Assembly: GCA_964492715.1 (NCBI GenBank)
Contig: CAZBLK010000007.1
Location: forward strand, 1 to 64,000
Source of the DNA: CAZBLK01 sp964492715
GTDB lineage: Bacteria > Bacillota > Clostridia > Lachnospirales > WRBF01
DNA: 64,000 nt
Direction of reading: 5' to 3'
Positions 25,442 to 34,391 of the stretch are shown piece after piece (positions within the stretch are counted from its first letter, which is position 1; each line of letters begins with the position of its first letter). Below the pieces are notes generated by a model. The model saw only the letters and a program-made list of their open reading frames with translations, was not told the DNA's origin and did no database searches. A program made the translations under genes and the position numbers.

Positions 25442-26125
25442 TTACAAAGTTTTACCCTTACGAGAATCAAACATATAGCAATTTTTATCAAGCCTAAACA
25501 AAGCTTTTTTATACTTGCCAAGTTTTGTACGAATGTTTAAAACATATTCTCTAACAATTTCCTCTGCATCATTGCTAACTCCGTTCCACACCGCATTGTA
25601 AAGCTGCTCGTGGTCAAACTGCTTTGTTTCGTTTTTCACCATAAAAATAAGCATGTCAAACTCTTTTTCTGTAAGCCTTATAGGTTGAGCATCTGCAAAC
25701 ATAGTTCGCCTAACTTCGTTAATAATAAAAGGCCCAGTCTCAATAATTGCTTCGTTTTGCTTGTCCGAATGTCTTGAACGTAACGTAGTTTTAATTTTTA
25801 GTGCCAACTCTGTTGGGCTGAACGGTTTTAAAATTCGGTCGTCGGCACAGTAAAGCTTCATATGCTCAATGTCACTTTCTGTAAAAGCACCCGAAAGCAT
25901 AATTACAGGCACGTTGCTTCTTTCTCTTATATAAATAAGTGTTTCAAGCCCGTCCATAACAGGCATAACAATGTCAAGCAAAACAAAATCATAATGCCCT
26001 TTCAAAAGCTTTTCAATTGCAACTTGCCCGTTTTCTGCTTCGTCAGCAACATAGCCCTCTTTAGCCAAATATGTTTTTATTAAAGAACGTACAATCTTTT
26101 CATCATCTACTATTAAAGCTCGCAT
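25442..26125 (-). CDS. OmpR/PhoB-type response regulator without adjacent kinase
   Basis: The 227-residue protein has a receiver domain (about 1-118) with the acidic pair DDE near 7-9, the phosphoacceptor Asp in LLDIVMPVMDG near 52 and the Lys in ILKPFSP near 101, and a C-terminal winged-helix DNA-binding domain (about 130-225) with LTEKEFDMLIFM. GGGGGG precedes ATG 26125. No histidine kinase gene is next to it, so it is an orphan. It is divergent from hydCBA, with 334 bp between, and might regulate either itself or that operon, which is inference. Confidence 0.9.
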   Translation of the reverse strand: MRALIVDDEKIVRSLIKTYLAKEGYVADEAENGQVAIEKLLKGHYDFVLLDIVMPVMDGLETLIYIRERSNVPVIMLSGAFTESDIEHMKLYCADDRILKPFSPTELALKIKTTLRSRHSDKQNEAIIETGPFIINEVRRTMFADAQPIRLTEKEFDMLIFMVKNETKQFDHEQLYNAVWNGVSNDAEEIVREYVLNIRTKLGKYKKALFRLDKNCYMFDSRKGKTL

Positions 26126-26216
26126 ATTTACCCCCCCCTAAAGCGGATTTTTGGCAAACAAGGCAACTACAGCGTTTTTAATACTACTAGTTTCAAACAG
26201 CACTTGCGTGCGTTGT

Positions 26217-26330
26217 TTCAATTCCGTTTTACCCACCTTTTTACCCACCTTGTATGAAATAAAAACACAAAATTATTGGGCTTTTGGCTTTCTTTTGCCA
26301 ATATCGTAAAATACTGGAATTGCTATAATA
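26217..26330. mobile_element. MITE-like element remnant, TATAGCAATTCC family, in the hyd upstream region
   Basis: Left end CAATTCCGTTTTA and right end CTGGAATTGCTATA are inverted relatives of the 11669-11771 element, with an internal TTGGC/GCCAA hairpin. It fills much of the 334-bp gap between the response regulator and hydC. The remaining part (26331-26459) is A/T-rich with a TATAAT at 26399-26404, a possible promoter for the hydrogenase operon. Confidence 0.4.
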
Positions 26331-26459
26331 TAAATTATATCAAAAATATTATTTTTAAACCATAGCAAAATTAAAAAAATACTCTTTTTTTATGGACTAT
26401 AATATGTTATATTCTATTTATAAAAAGAAACAAAATTAGTCTAAATAGGAGGCTGTTTT

Positions 26460-26936
26460 ATGGGAGAAAGCTTTGGAACACTGGAGCAACAACAAAAGCT
26501 TCTTAACGTCATCATGGAGAACCAAGACAAAAAGGGTGCATTAATTCCTGTTTTACAAAAGGCGCAAGAAATTTATGGCTATCTACCTATTGAAGTTCAA
26601 AGCATTATAGCAAATGAAATGAGAATCCCCCTTGCTAAAATTTATGGGGTTGTTACATTTTACACTCAATTTTTCCTCAATAAAAAAGGCGAGCACCAGA
26701 TTAATGTTTGTTTAGGCACGGCATGTTATGTAAAAGGAAGCGGCAAAATTCTTGAAAAAATTGAAGATAAGCTTGGAGTAAAAGTTGGTCAAACTTCATC
26801 GGACGGCAAATTCAGCGTTGACGCAACTCGCTGCATTGGTGCGTGCGGTCTTGCCCCTGTTTTAACAATTGGCGAAGACGTTCACGGCAGGCTTGCCGAG
26901 GACGACATTTATCAAATTTTAGACAAATATATGTAA
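26460..26936 (+). CDS. hydC: [FeFe]-hydrogenase NuoE-like subunit HydC
   Basis: This subunit carries one [2Fe-2S] cluster and belongs with NuoF-like HydB and catalytic HydA in the NAD-linked, electron-bifurcating hydrogenase of anaerobes. The 158-residue thioredoxin-like protein has the four-cysteine pattern C-x4-C...C-x3-C seen as CLGTACYVKG and CIGACGLAPV. AGGAGG lies 7 bases before ATG 26460. The next gene follows after 13 bp. First gene of the operon. Confidence 0.95.
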   Translation: MGESFGTLEQQQKLLNVIMENQDKKGALIPVLQKAQEIYGYLPIEVQSIIANEMRIPLAKIYGVVTFYTQFFLNKKGEHQINVCLGTACYVKGSGKILEKIEDKLGVKVGQTSSDGKFSVDATRCIGACGLAPVLTIGEDVHGRLAEDDIYQILDKYM

Positions 26937-26949
26937 GGGAGGAAACAAG

Positions 26950-28737
26950 ATGAACTTTAGAAGCCATGTTATGGTGTGCGGCGGAACAGGCTGCACAGCG
27001 TCAGACTCACCTAAAATTATTGATGTAATGGAAGCCGAGCTTAAAAAACACGGGCTTGAAAACGAAGTTAAAATTGTTCGCACAGGCTGCTTTGGGCTTT
27101 GCGAAGTTGGACCAATTGTTATTGTACACCCAGAGGGCGTTTTTTATAATAAAATTAAGTCAGACGACGTAGCCGAAATAGTTTCCGAACATTTGTTAAA
27201 AGGCAGAATTGTAAAAAGGCTTATCCACCAAGACACCCACGACGGCGACACAATTAAGTCAATCAACGAAACTGGCTTTTACAAAAAGCAGCTTCGTATT
27301 GCGCTTAGAAACTGCGGTTTAATAAACCCAGAAGAAATTGAAGAATACATTGCAATGGACGGCTACCAAGCGCTTGGAAAAGTGCTTACAGAAATGACAC
27401 CGGAAGCTCTTATTCAAGAAATTAAAAAGTCGGGGCTGCGTGGACGTGGCGGCGGCGGTTTCCCAACTGGAATGAAGTGGGAAATTACAAGCAAAGTAGA
27501 AGACGAGCAAAAGTACGTAATTTGTAACGCCGACGAAGGCGACCCCGGCGCATTTATGGACAGAAGCATTTTGGAGGGCGACCCTCACTCTGTTATTGAA
27601 GCAATGGCTATTGCTGGCTACGCAATTGGCTCTGACAAGGGCTATGTATACATTAGAGCCGAGTACCCAATTGCCGTTGACAGGCTTAATGTTGCAATTA
27701 ATCAAGCTAGAGAATATGGGCTTTTGGGCAAAGACATTTTTGGAACAGGCTTTAACTTTGACATAGAAATTAGGCTTGGGGCAGGTGCGTTTGTTTGCGG
27801 CGAAGAAACTGCTTTAATGTCTTCTATCGAAGGCCGACGTGGCGAACCTGTTTTAAAACCTCCATTCCCAGCAGAGCGTGGGCTTTGGGGCCACTCCAGC
27901 ATGATAAACAACGTTGAAACGTATGCAAACATTCCTGTTATAATTAACAAAGGCGCAGACTGGTTTTCTGAAATAGGCACAGAAAAAAGCAAAGGAACAA
28001 AAGTTTTTGCCCTTGGCGGAAAAATTGCAAACACAGGGCTTATTGAAATTCCAATGGGAACAACGCTTAAAGAAATTGTTTATGAAATTGGTGGCGGCGT
28101 TCCAAACGGAAGGAAGTTTAAGGCGGCACAAACTGGCGGCCCATCTGGCGGTTGCTTGCCGGCAGAATTAATTGATATTTCAATTGACTATGACTCGCTT
28201 TTAAAAGTTGGCTCAATGATGGGCTCCGGCGGGCTTATTATAATGGACGACACGACATGTATGGTTGACATTGCTCGTTTCTTCCTTGAATTTACAGTTG
28301 ATGAGTCGTGCGGAAAGTGTACTGCTTGCCGTGTTGGCACAAAACGTTTGTTTGAGATTTTAACAAAAATTACAGAAGGCAAAGGAACAGAAGAAGACAT
28401 TGAAAAGCTTGAGCAATTAAGCAAAGTTATAAAAATGTCATCTCTTTGCGGACTTGGACAAACAGCACCAAACCCTGTTTTGTCTACATTACATTACTTT
28501 AAAAATGAATATATCGCTCACGTTAAAGATAAGCGTTGCCCAGCAGGGGTTTGTAAGGCGCTTTTGAGCTACCAAATCGACCCAGAAAAGTGCAAGGGTT
28601 GTAACATTTGCGCTAAAAACTGCCCTACAAATGCAATTTCAGGCAAAATTAAGTCACCGTATGTTATAGACCCTGAAGCGTGCATCAAGTGCGGTGTTTG
28701 TGTTGAGAAATGTCCGTTTAACGCTATTTCTAAGTAA
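26950..28737 (+). CDS. hydB: [FeFe]-hydrogenase NuoF-like flavoprotein subunit HydB
   Basis: HydB binds NAD(H) and FMN and is the site of flavin-based bifurcation in the HydABC complex. The 595-residue protein contains an N-terminal thioredoxin-like [2Fe-2S] domain (about 1-100; CGGTGC, CFGLCEVGP), the NADH-binding core (GLRGRGGGGFPTG), an SLBB region, the ESCGKCTACRVG [4Fe-4S] motif, and a C-terminal 2x[4Fe-4S] ferredoxin domain (CKGCNICAKNCP; CIKCGVCVEKCP). This is the full domain set expected for HydB rather than complex I NuoF. AGGGAGG precedes ATG 26950. Confidence 0.96.
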   Translation: MNFRSHVMVCGGTGCTASDSPKIIDVMEAELKKHGLENEVKIVRTGCFGLCEVGPIVIVHPEGVFYNKIKSDDVAEIVSEHLLKGRIVKRLIHQDTHDGDTIKSINETGFYKKQLRIALRNCGLINPEEIEEYIAMDGYQALGKVLTEMTPEALIQEIKKSGLRGRGGGGFPTGMKWEITSKVEDEQKYVICNADEGDPGAFMDRSILEGDPHSVIEAMAIAGYAIGSDKGYVYIRAEYPIAVDRLNVAINQAREYGLLGKDIFGTGFNFDIEIRLGAGAFVCGEETALMSSIEGRRGEPVLKPPFPAERGLWGHSSMINNVETYANIPVIINKGADWFSEIGTEKSKGTKVFALGGKIANTGLIEIPMGTTLKEIVYEIGGGVPNGRKFKAAQTGGPSGGCLPAELIDISIDYDSLLKVGSMMGSGGLIIMDDTTCMVDIARFFLEFTVDESCGKCTACRVGTKRLFEILTKITEGKGTEEDIEKLEQLSKVIKMSSLCGLGQTAPNPVLSTLHYFKNEYIAHVKDKRCPAGVCKALLSYQIDPEKCKGCNICAKNCPTNAISGKIKSPYVIDPEACIKCGVCVEKCPFNAISK

Positions 28738-28761
28738 AAAACGCTATAAGGAGATGATTTC

Positions 28762-30510
28762 ATGGGGAACATTAATGTAACGATAAATGACATACAAGTT
28801 TCGGTTCCTTCAGGCACAACTGTTTTTGAAGCAGCCAAAATGCTTAATATCCATATACCTACTTTATGTTACTTAAACTTGCACGACTTAAACGCTGTAA
28901 ACAAGGCGGCTACATGCCGTGTTTGCCTTGTTCAAGTTGAAGGGCGTGCAAACCTTGCTCCATCGTGCTCTACGCTTTGCACAGAAGGCATGGTTGTGCA
29001 CACAAACACATCAGAAGCTGTTTTGGCTAGGCGTACAATGGTTGAACTGCTTCTTTCAAACCACCCATTTAACTGCTTAATTTGTGAAAAGAACTTGAAC
29101 TGCCAGCTTCAAAGGCTTGCGTCTGAGCTTGGTGTAACAGGCGACCTTAAATACAGAGGCGTTCAATCAACTTATAAAAAAGATTATTCAAGCAAGTCAA
29201 TTCGCCGTGAGCCAGACAAGTGCATTATGTGCCGCCGCTGTGAAGTAATGTGCAACGATGTGCAAACTTGCGGAATACTTTCTGCTGTTGACCGTGGCTT
29301 TGACACAGTTGTAAAACCAGCGTTTTCACTTCCGCTTGCCGACACTATGTGTACTTTCTGCGGACAGTGCGTTGCTGTTTGCCCAACTGCGGCTTTAACA
29401 GAAGTTAACAACATTAGAAACGTGTGGGAAGCTATAAACAACCCAGAGAAACACGTTATCGTACAAACTGCGCCTGCTGTGCGTGTTGCACTTGGTGAGG
29501 CGTTTGGCTACGAGCCTGGAACAAGTGTTACAGGAAAAATGGTTACTCTTTTAAGGAAGCTTGGCTTTGACAAAGTGTTTGACACCGACTTTGCCGCTGA
29601 CCTTACAATTATAGAAGAAGCGTCAGAAGTTGTGCATAGAATACAGCACAACGGCAGGCTTCCAATTCTTACAAGTTGCTGCCCTGCGTGGGTTAAGTTT
29701 TTTGAGCATCAATATCCAGACCTTTTAGACATTCCTTCAACATGTAAATCGCCACATGAAATGATGGGTGCTGTGATTAAATCGTATTACGCTGAAAAGT
29801 TTAACATTGACCCAAAAAGCATTGTAGTTGTTTCAATTATGCCATGTGTTGCTAAAAAGTATGAGGCGGCAAGAGACGAACTTTCAAACGACGAAGGCTT
29901 ACAAGACGTTGACTATGTTCTTACTACTCGTGAGCTTGCAAAAATGGCACGTGAAGCAGGGCTTGACCTTAAATACCTTGAAGAAGGCGAATTTGACAAC
30001 CCTCTTGGGGAGTCTACAGGCGCAAGTATAATTTTTGGTACAACTGGCGGCGTTATTGAAGCGGCTTGCAGAACAGCTTACGAATGGATTACAGGCGAAA
30101 CGCTTGAAAATGTTGAGTTTACACAGCTTCGTGGTTTTGAAGGCATTCGTGAAGCGAAAGTTTCTATTGGAGATTTAACGCTTACAATTGGTGTTGCACA
30201 CGGGCTTGGAAACGCCAGAAAGCTTTTAGATTCTATTCGTGCTGGCGAAAGGCATTATGACGCAATTGAAATTATGGCGTGCCCTGGCGGTTGTGTAGGC
30301 GGCGGCGGTCAGCCTTTCCATAACGGCAACCCTGAAATTATTGCTAAGCGTGCGGAAGCAATTTACAACGAGGACAGAGGTAAGCCAATGCGTAAATCGC
30401 ATGAAAACCCTGATATTATTAAGCTTTATGATGAATATTTGGGTGAGTTTTATGGAGAGAAGGCGCATCATTTGTTGCATACGCATTATGTGGCTCGGAA
30501 GATGATGTAG
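28762..30510 (+). CDS. hydA: [FeFe]-hydrogenase catalytic subunit HydA
   Basis: HydA makes or consumes H2 at the H-cluster. The 582-residue protein begins with a plant-type [2Fe-2S] domain, then the His/Cys cluster HPFNCLICEKNLNC, two [4Fe-4S] motifs (CIMCRRCEVMC, CTFCGQCVAVCP), and the three H-cluster signatures TSCCPAW, MPCVAKKYE and ACPGGCVGGGGQP, plus the small-subunit tail. All metal ligands are present. With HydB and HydC it should form a trimeric NADH/ferredoxin-linked hydrogenase. A strong terminator follows. Confidence 0.97.
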   Translation: MGNINVTINDIQVSVPSGTTVFEAAKMLNIHIPTLCYLNLHDLNAVNKAATCRVCLVQVEGRANLAPSCSTLCTEGMVVHTNTSEAVLARRTMVELLLSNHPFNCLICEKNLNCQLQRLASELGVTGDLKYRGVQSTYKKDYSSKSIRREPDKCIMCRRCEVMCNDVQTCGILSAVDRGFDTVVKPAFSLPLADTMCTFCGQCVAVCPTAALTEVNNIRNVWEAINNPEKHVIVQTAPAVRVALGEAFGYEPGTSVTGKMVTLLRKLGFDKVFDTDFAADLTIIEEASEVVHRIQHNGRLPILTSCCPAWVKFFEHQYPDLLDIPSTCKSPHEMMGAVIKSYYAEKFNIDPKSIVVVSIMPCVAKKYEAARDELSNDEGLQDVDYVLTTRELAKMAREAGLDLKYLEEGEFDNPLGESTGASIIFGTTGGVIEAACRTAYEWITGETLENVEFTQLRGFEGIREAKVSIGDLTLTIGVAHGLGNARKLLDSIRAGERHYDAIEIMACPGGCVGGGGQPFHNGNPEIIAKRAEAIYNEDRGKPMRKSHENPDIIKLYDEYLGEFYGEKAHHLLHTHYVARKMM

Positions 30511-30518
30511 GTAATGCT

Positions 30519-30563
30519 GAAAATAATACAACCATCGCCTACAGCGGTGGTTGTATTATTTTC
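30519..30563 (+). terminator. Terminator of the hydCBA operon
   Basis: GAAAATAATACAACCATCGC and its complement form a stem of about 20 bp around a 5-base loop, with a T-rich end. Because the stem is A/T-rich at its base it can act on both strands. Confidence 0.8.
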
Positions 30564-30678
30564 CCAATAAAAAAAGCCAAGCAAAAACTTTGGCAAAATC
30601 AATTAAATATTTATTTTTACTTCCATATTTTCTAAATAAAAACTATGTAAGCACTGGGTTTAACCCAGTACATTTCAC

Positions 30679-31938
30679 TTAAACTAACTTAATATCTGCG
30701 CCTAATTTTACTAAATCATTTTCTATTCCGTCATAGCCACGCTCTATATATTTAGATTCTCTAACTACAGTTTTTCCTTCAGCGGCAAGCCCTGCAAGAA
30801 TAAGTGCCGCTCCACCACGCAAGTCTTCGGCTTGAACAACTCCGCCGTGCAAGCTTTCAATTCCACTTACAGCAAACATCGTCCCTTCTTTTGATGAAAC
30901 AATGTAAGCTCCAAGCCTTCGCAACTCTCCTATGTGCTTGTTTCTGCCGCTAAAAATTGTTTCGCTTAAAACACTTGTGCCGTCTGCAACGGTAAGCATT
31001 GCCATCAACTGAGGCTGCATGTCTGTCGGAAAACCAGGGTGCGGCCCTGTTTGCAAAACAGTTGCCTTTAGCCGTTTAGGGCTTTCAAGCGTTACGGCGT
31101 TTGCTTCCTCGTAAATTCCGCAGCCCACGTCCCAAAGCCTTGACGTAATTGGGTAAATGTCTTTTGGGTTTACGTTTGTAAGCGTAATGCTCCCTCCTGT
31201 AATAGCTGCCGCTGCAAGGTATGTTCCAGCGACAATTCTGTCGGGCACAACTGTGTGCTCTATATCTTTTCCGTGAAGTTCTTTAACCCCTCTAATTATA
31301 ATTGTATGAGTTCCTGCCCCCCAAACGTCTGCACCCATTGCGTTTAAAAACTTTTGCAAGTCTACAATTTCTGGCTCTTTTGCGGCGTTTATAATTTGTG
31401 TTTCGCCCTCGGCAAAAACTGCCGCAAGCATAAGGTTCTCTGTTGCGCCTACGCTTGGAAAGTCGAGAATTATTTTTGCGCCAGTAAGCTTTTTTGCTGT
31501 GGCGTGAATGAAGCCGTTTTCTTCAACAAACGTTACACCAAGCGCACGCAGGCCTTTTAAGTGCAAGTCAATTGGTCTGTCGCCTATAACGCAACCACCA
31601 GGATAGCTTATAACACATTCCCCAAACCGCCCCAAAAGACCACCTAAAAAAATAATTGAGGAGCGCATTTCACGCACCAAATGGTCGGGCACATCAAAGC
31701 GGTTTGCCGTTGACGAATCAATTATTAACGTGTTGTTTGAAAATTTAACCTGGCAGCCAATTGACTCTAAAATTTCAATCGAGCACAGTGTGTCAGAAAT
31801 GTTTGGGCAGTCGTAAATTGTGCTTTTTCCACCGCTTAAAACCGAAGAAGCAATAATCGGCAAAACGGCATTTTTTCCTCCGCCAATGCGTATGCAACCT
31901 TCAAGCTTGTTTTTTCCCTTTATATGGTACTCCCCCAT
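30679..31938 (-). CDS. murA: UDP-N-acetylglucosamine 1-carboxyvinyltransferase
   Basis: MurA transfers enolpyruvate to UDP-GlcNAc, the first committed step of peptidoglycan synthesis. The 419-residue protein has the active-site Cys in PGGCVIGDRPIDLH, the Lys in KNAVLPIIASS near the N-terminus and the conserved GFPTDMQPQ. Length and order are normal. GAGGGGG precedes ATG 31938. Monocistronic; a MITE-like element begins 29 bp upstream of the start and may affect its promoter. Firmicutes often have two MurA paralogues; which this is cannot be told. Confidence 0.95.
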   Translation of the reverse strand: MGEYHIKGKNKLEGCIRIGGGKNAVLPIIASSVLSGGKSTIYDCPNISDTLCSIEILESIGCQVKFSNNTLIIDSSTANRFDVPDHLVREMRSSIIFLGGLLGRFGECVISYPGGCVIGDRPIDLHLKGLRALGVTFVEENGFIHATAKKLTGAKIILDFPSVGATENLMLAAVFAEGETQIINAAKEPEIVDLQKFLNAMGADVWGAGTHTIIIRGVKELHGKDIEHTVVPDRIVAGTYLAAAAITGGSITLTNVNPKDIYPITSRLWDVGCGIYEEANAVTLESPKRLKATVLQTGPHPGFPTDMQPQLMAMLTVADGTSVLSETIFSGRNKHIGELRRLGAYIVSSKEGTMFAVSGIESLHGGVVQAEDLRGGAALILAGLAAEGKTVVRESKYIERGYDGIENDLVKLGADIKLV

Positions 31939-31966
31939 ATTAATGCCCCCTCAAATGATATATAAC

Positions 31967-32130
31967 TAGGGTGTATCCGATAATTATAAGTTTTGCACAA
32001 ATCGAGTAGTTTTTTTGTCTGACGAGGCAGAATTTCGCAGGCATAACTAGAAGTTAGACAAGAAATTCTAACGAAGTCAGGCGGAAAAACTGCCGATTTT
32101 GTGCAAATTTTATTTGTCGGATAGACCCTA
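31967..32130. mobile_element. MITE-like element, 164 bp (copy 1 of 2)
   Basis: The ends TAGGGTGTATCCGA and TCGGATAGACCCTA are inverted copies with one mismatch and end in TA dinucleotides. The arms continue as inverted repeats (TTTTGCACAAATCG / CGATTTTGTGCAAA), so the element could fold almost end to end. The copy at 52339-52502 differs by as little as one base in my reading. No coding capacity. Likely mobilised in trans by an IS630/Tc1-type transposase. Confidence 0.85.
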
Positions 32131-32290
32131 ATAAAAACCCAAAAAACCCCCTCATAACTTGGCGTAGGCTAAGCTTGAAAGGTACGAAGTTGTTGTTATA
32201 ATGACATACTATGGCGAAGTGGATAAACTTGTTACAAAAATGAAGTGATGTCTTAACATAAGAAATACCTTGGGTGAGAGAACCCAAACA

Positions 32291-32325
32291 AAAAGGCACT
32301 TCCCTTAAAAGAAGCACCTAAAAAT
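32291..32325 (-). terminator. Terminator of the sigma/anti-sigma operon
   Basis: On the minus strand AGGTGCTTC and GAAGTGCCT pair (with two G-U pairs) and are followed by TTTTTG. It lies directly after the stop of the DUF4179 gene. Confidence 0.65.
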
Positions 32326-32327
32326 AT

Positions 32328-33728
32328 CTACTTAATTTTAATAACCTCGCCGCCAATTTCAACGGAAGTAATTTTATCCAAGTCAATTGGAACTTCGGAA
32401 TCAAACGTAGCAACGCTCAAATATCCTTCTGTGTCAATCCCAACCTCTACAGCCCCACCACTTTCTTGAGTGTCGTAATAAGCTGAATTTATTTTAGTTA
32501 TGTTTTTGCTTTCGCCTTCATTTATAACTACATTAGTGCTAAACCAGTCGGACTTTATTTCCCCGTTTCCAAACAGTGTTACACCAAACGGTGTCACCCT
32601 AATTTTTTCTACATTAAACCCTTCAAAGTCTATGTTGCACAAAGCTTCTATTGGTTTAATTTCATTTTCTTTTACTTTTGCAGTAACTTCCCATTCCCCT
32701 GCAAACTTGTCGCTTTCTGAAATGTTAGCAATCAACTTGTAGTCGGCAAGCTTTTTTAAGTCAACATCAAACTCGTATTCCCATAAGCTGTTGCTCCATT
32801 CCACAAGCCCTTCTTTTTCGTCCATGTTGTAGCTAAACACTGGTTCGCCTTTTATAAGGTCGTTGTATTTACCCTTTAAATAATATTCTGCAAAGCCGCC
32901 CATGTAGTCGTAGTCTTTCCACACCTGCATTCTAAGCTTGCCGTCAACTATTCCGATGTTTGTAATTTTTTGGGAAGTAATTTGGGGCATTGCAATTTCC
33001 ATTACATTTGGTTTTAGAACTGTTGCAGTTTTTGCTTCATAATACTTCTCATTTCGTGAAATCATTTTTATAAATTGTTCATCTTTTAAAACCACAGTTT
33101 CTGGTTGCTTTGACACATCGGTTAAGTTTATACCTAAATCGTGCCCTGTATATTTCCGCTCGTTGCTGTAAATGTCCTTTATTTTAAATGTTACGTCTTT
33201 CCCCTCAAAGCTGGCAGTCGCTTGCGCTTCCACTGGAATTGTAAGAACGCCCGTTTCTTTGTCGTAATGCGCCCTTCTTACTACTTGGCCAGACAAGTTT
33301 GCCTCACTCTTAATTCCGAAAAAATCCATATGGTATACAATGTCTTCGTTTACACGGTTTCCTGTTAAGTCTTGCAGCGTAACATATGCTTTAAGCTGGT
33401 TTCCAAATGTGCCCACTGCTACAACTTCCATTTTAATTCCGTCATATTCATAAGAAAGTTCTACGGCGTCAAGGTAATCGGCAAAAGCTGGGTTTAAGTC
33501 GGCTAAAAGCTTTACAAAGCTTGAATAATTCATTGTAAAAGCCGTGCCAAAAACAAACACTGCAAAAAGGCAAGCCACAACAAGCTTTCGGCGTGGTTTT
33601 GTGTGCTTTTGGTTAAGCCGTGAAAACACACCCTCCGAAATGTTTGGCTGTTCAAAGTTTACAGCAGACAACGCTTCTTTAATTACCAAATCGTCTTTGC
33701 CAAACTCGTTTATATCAAATTCCTTCAT
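32328..33728 (-). CDS. DUF4179 membrane protein, probable anti-sigma factor
   Basis: The 466-residue protein has a cytoplasmic N-terminus (about 1-48), one membrane segment (about 50-70), then the DUF4179 region (about 72-160) and a large extracytoplasmic beta-rich part. It starts 1 bp after the stop of an ECF sigma gene; ATG 33728 lies behind GGGAGGG. Such pairs are sigma factor and membrane anti-sigma, with the N-terminal tail holding the sigma factor. The signal sensed outside is unknown. Confidence 0.85.
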   Translation of the reverse strand: MKEFDINEFGKDDLVIKEALSAVNFEQPNISEGVFSRLNQKHTKPRRKLVVACLFAVFVFGTAFTMNYSSFVKLLADLNPAFADYLDAVELSYEYDGIKMEVVAVGTFGNQLKAYVTLQDLTGNRVNEDIVYHMDFFGIKSEANLSGQVVRRAHYDKETGVLTIPVEAQATASFEGKDVTFKIKDIYSNERKYTGHDLGINLTDVSKQPETVVLKDEQFIKMISRNEKYYEAKTATVLKPNVMEIAMPQITSQKITNIGIVDGKLRMQVWKDYDYMGGFAEYYLKGKYNDLIKGEPVFSYNMDEKEGLVEWSNSLWEYEFDVDLKKLADYKLIANISESDKFAGEWEVTAKVKENEIKPIEALCNIDFEGFNVEKIRVTPFGVTLFGNGEIKSDWFSTNVVINEGESKNITKINSAYYDTQESGGAVEVGIDTEGYLSVATFDSEVPIDLDKITSVEIGGEVIKIK

Positions 33729-33729
33729 C

Positions 33730-34275
33730 TTAAACCCTCCCATAACTTGCGTCAGTGCCCGACAACAAGCAACCCAGCTTTTTCTTTGCCCTTTCGTACC
33801 GCTTTCTTAAAACTGCTTCTGTTGCACCGTGAATTTGGCTTAACTCGGCATAGCTTTTTTCCTCAAACGCTCTGCCAAAAACTATGGCACGTTCTTTGGG
33901 CGAAAGTTTTTTTAAGGCAGAAATTACTTCCTCACTAACTTCGTCAAACGGCTGCAGTTCTGTATTTCCCAAACTTTCTTTTTCAAGCCCTACAAAAACT
34001 AAAACCTTTTTCTTTCGCAACAAGTCTACACATGTGTTGTACGCAATTTTGTAAAGCCATGTAGAAAGTGTTGCTTTGCCTAAAAATTTGCTTCGGTTTT
34101 CATATGCTTTTATAAAAGCTGTTTGCGTGGCGTCTTGTGCATCGTGAAAATTGCAGCAAATGTTTAAGCAATACCGAAAAAGGCTTTCGCCGTAAAGCTT
34201 TATAGCAAGCTCCAGCTCTTTTTCGCCGCCGCCTGCAAAGTTTTCATCTAGCCATGTATGTAGTTCGCTTCGCAT
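33730..34275 (-). CDS. ECF-type RNA polymerase sigma factor
   Basis: The 181-residue protein has sigma region 2 (YCLNICCNFHDAQDATQTAF; STWLYKIAYNTCVDLLR) and region 4 (LSPKERAIVFGRAFEEKSYAEL). The start is ATG 34275, behind AGGAGGTTG; the open frame reaches further up without a ribosome site. Paired by a 1-bp gap with a DUF4179 anti-sigma gene. It probably autoregulates the pair, as is usual for ECF factors. Regulon unknown. Confidence 0.92.
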   Translation of the reverse strand: MRSELHTWLDENFAGGGEKELELAIKLYGESLFRYCLNICCNFHDAQDATQTAFIKAYENRSKFLGKATLSTWLYKIAYNTCVDLLRKKKVLVFVGLEKESLGNTELQPFDEVSEEVISALKKLSPKERAIVFGRAFEEKSYAELSQIHGATEAVLRKRYERAKKKLGCLLSGTDASYGRV

Positions 34276-34391
34276 TTCAACCTCCTGCTTTTTAAATATA
34301 TTAATTAGACGCAGACACAAACAACTTTGTGACAAAAATAAAAACGCCAACCCAATTATTTTAGGTTAACGCCTATATCAAAAATTATTCA

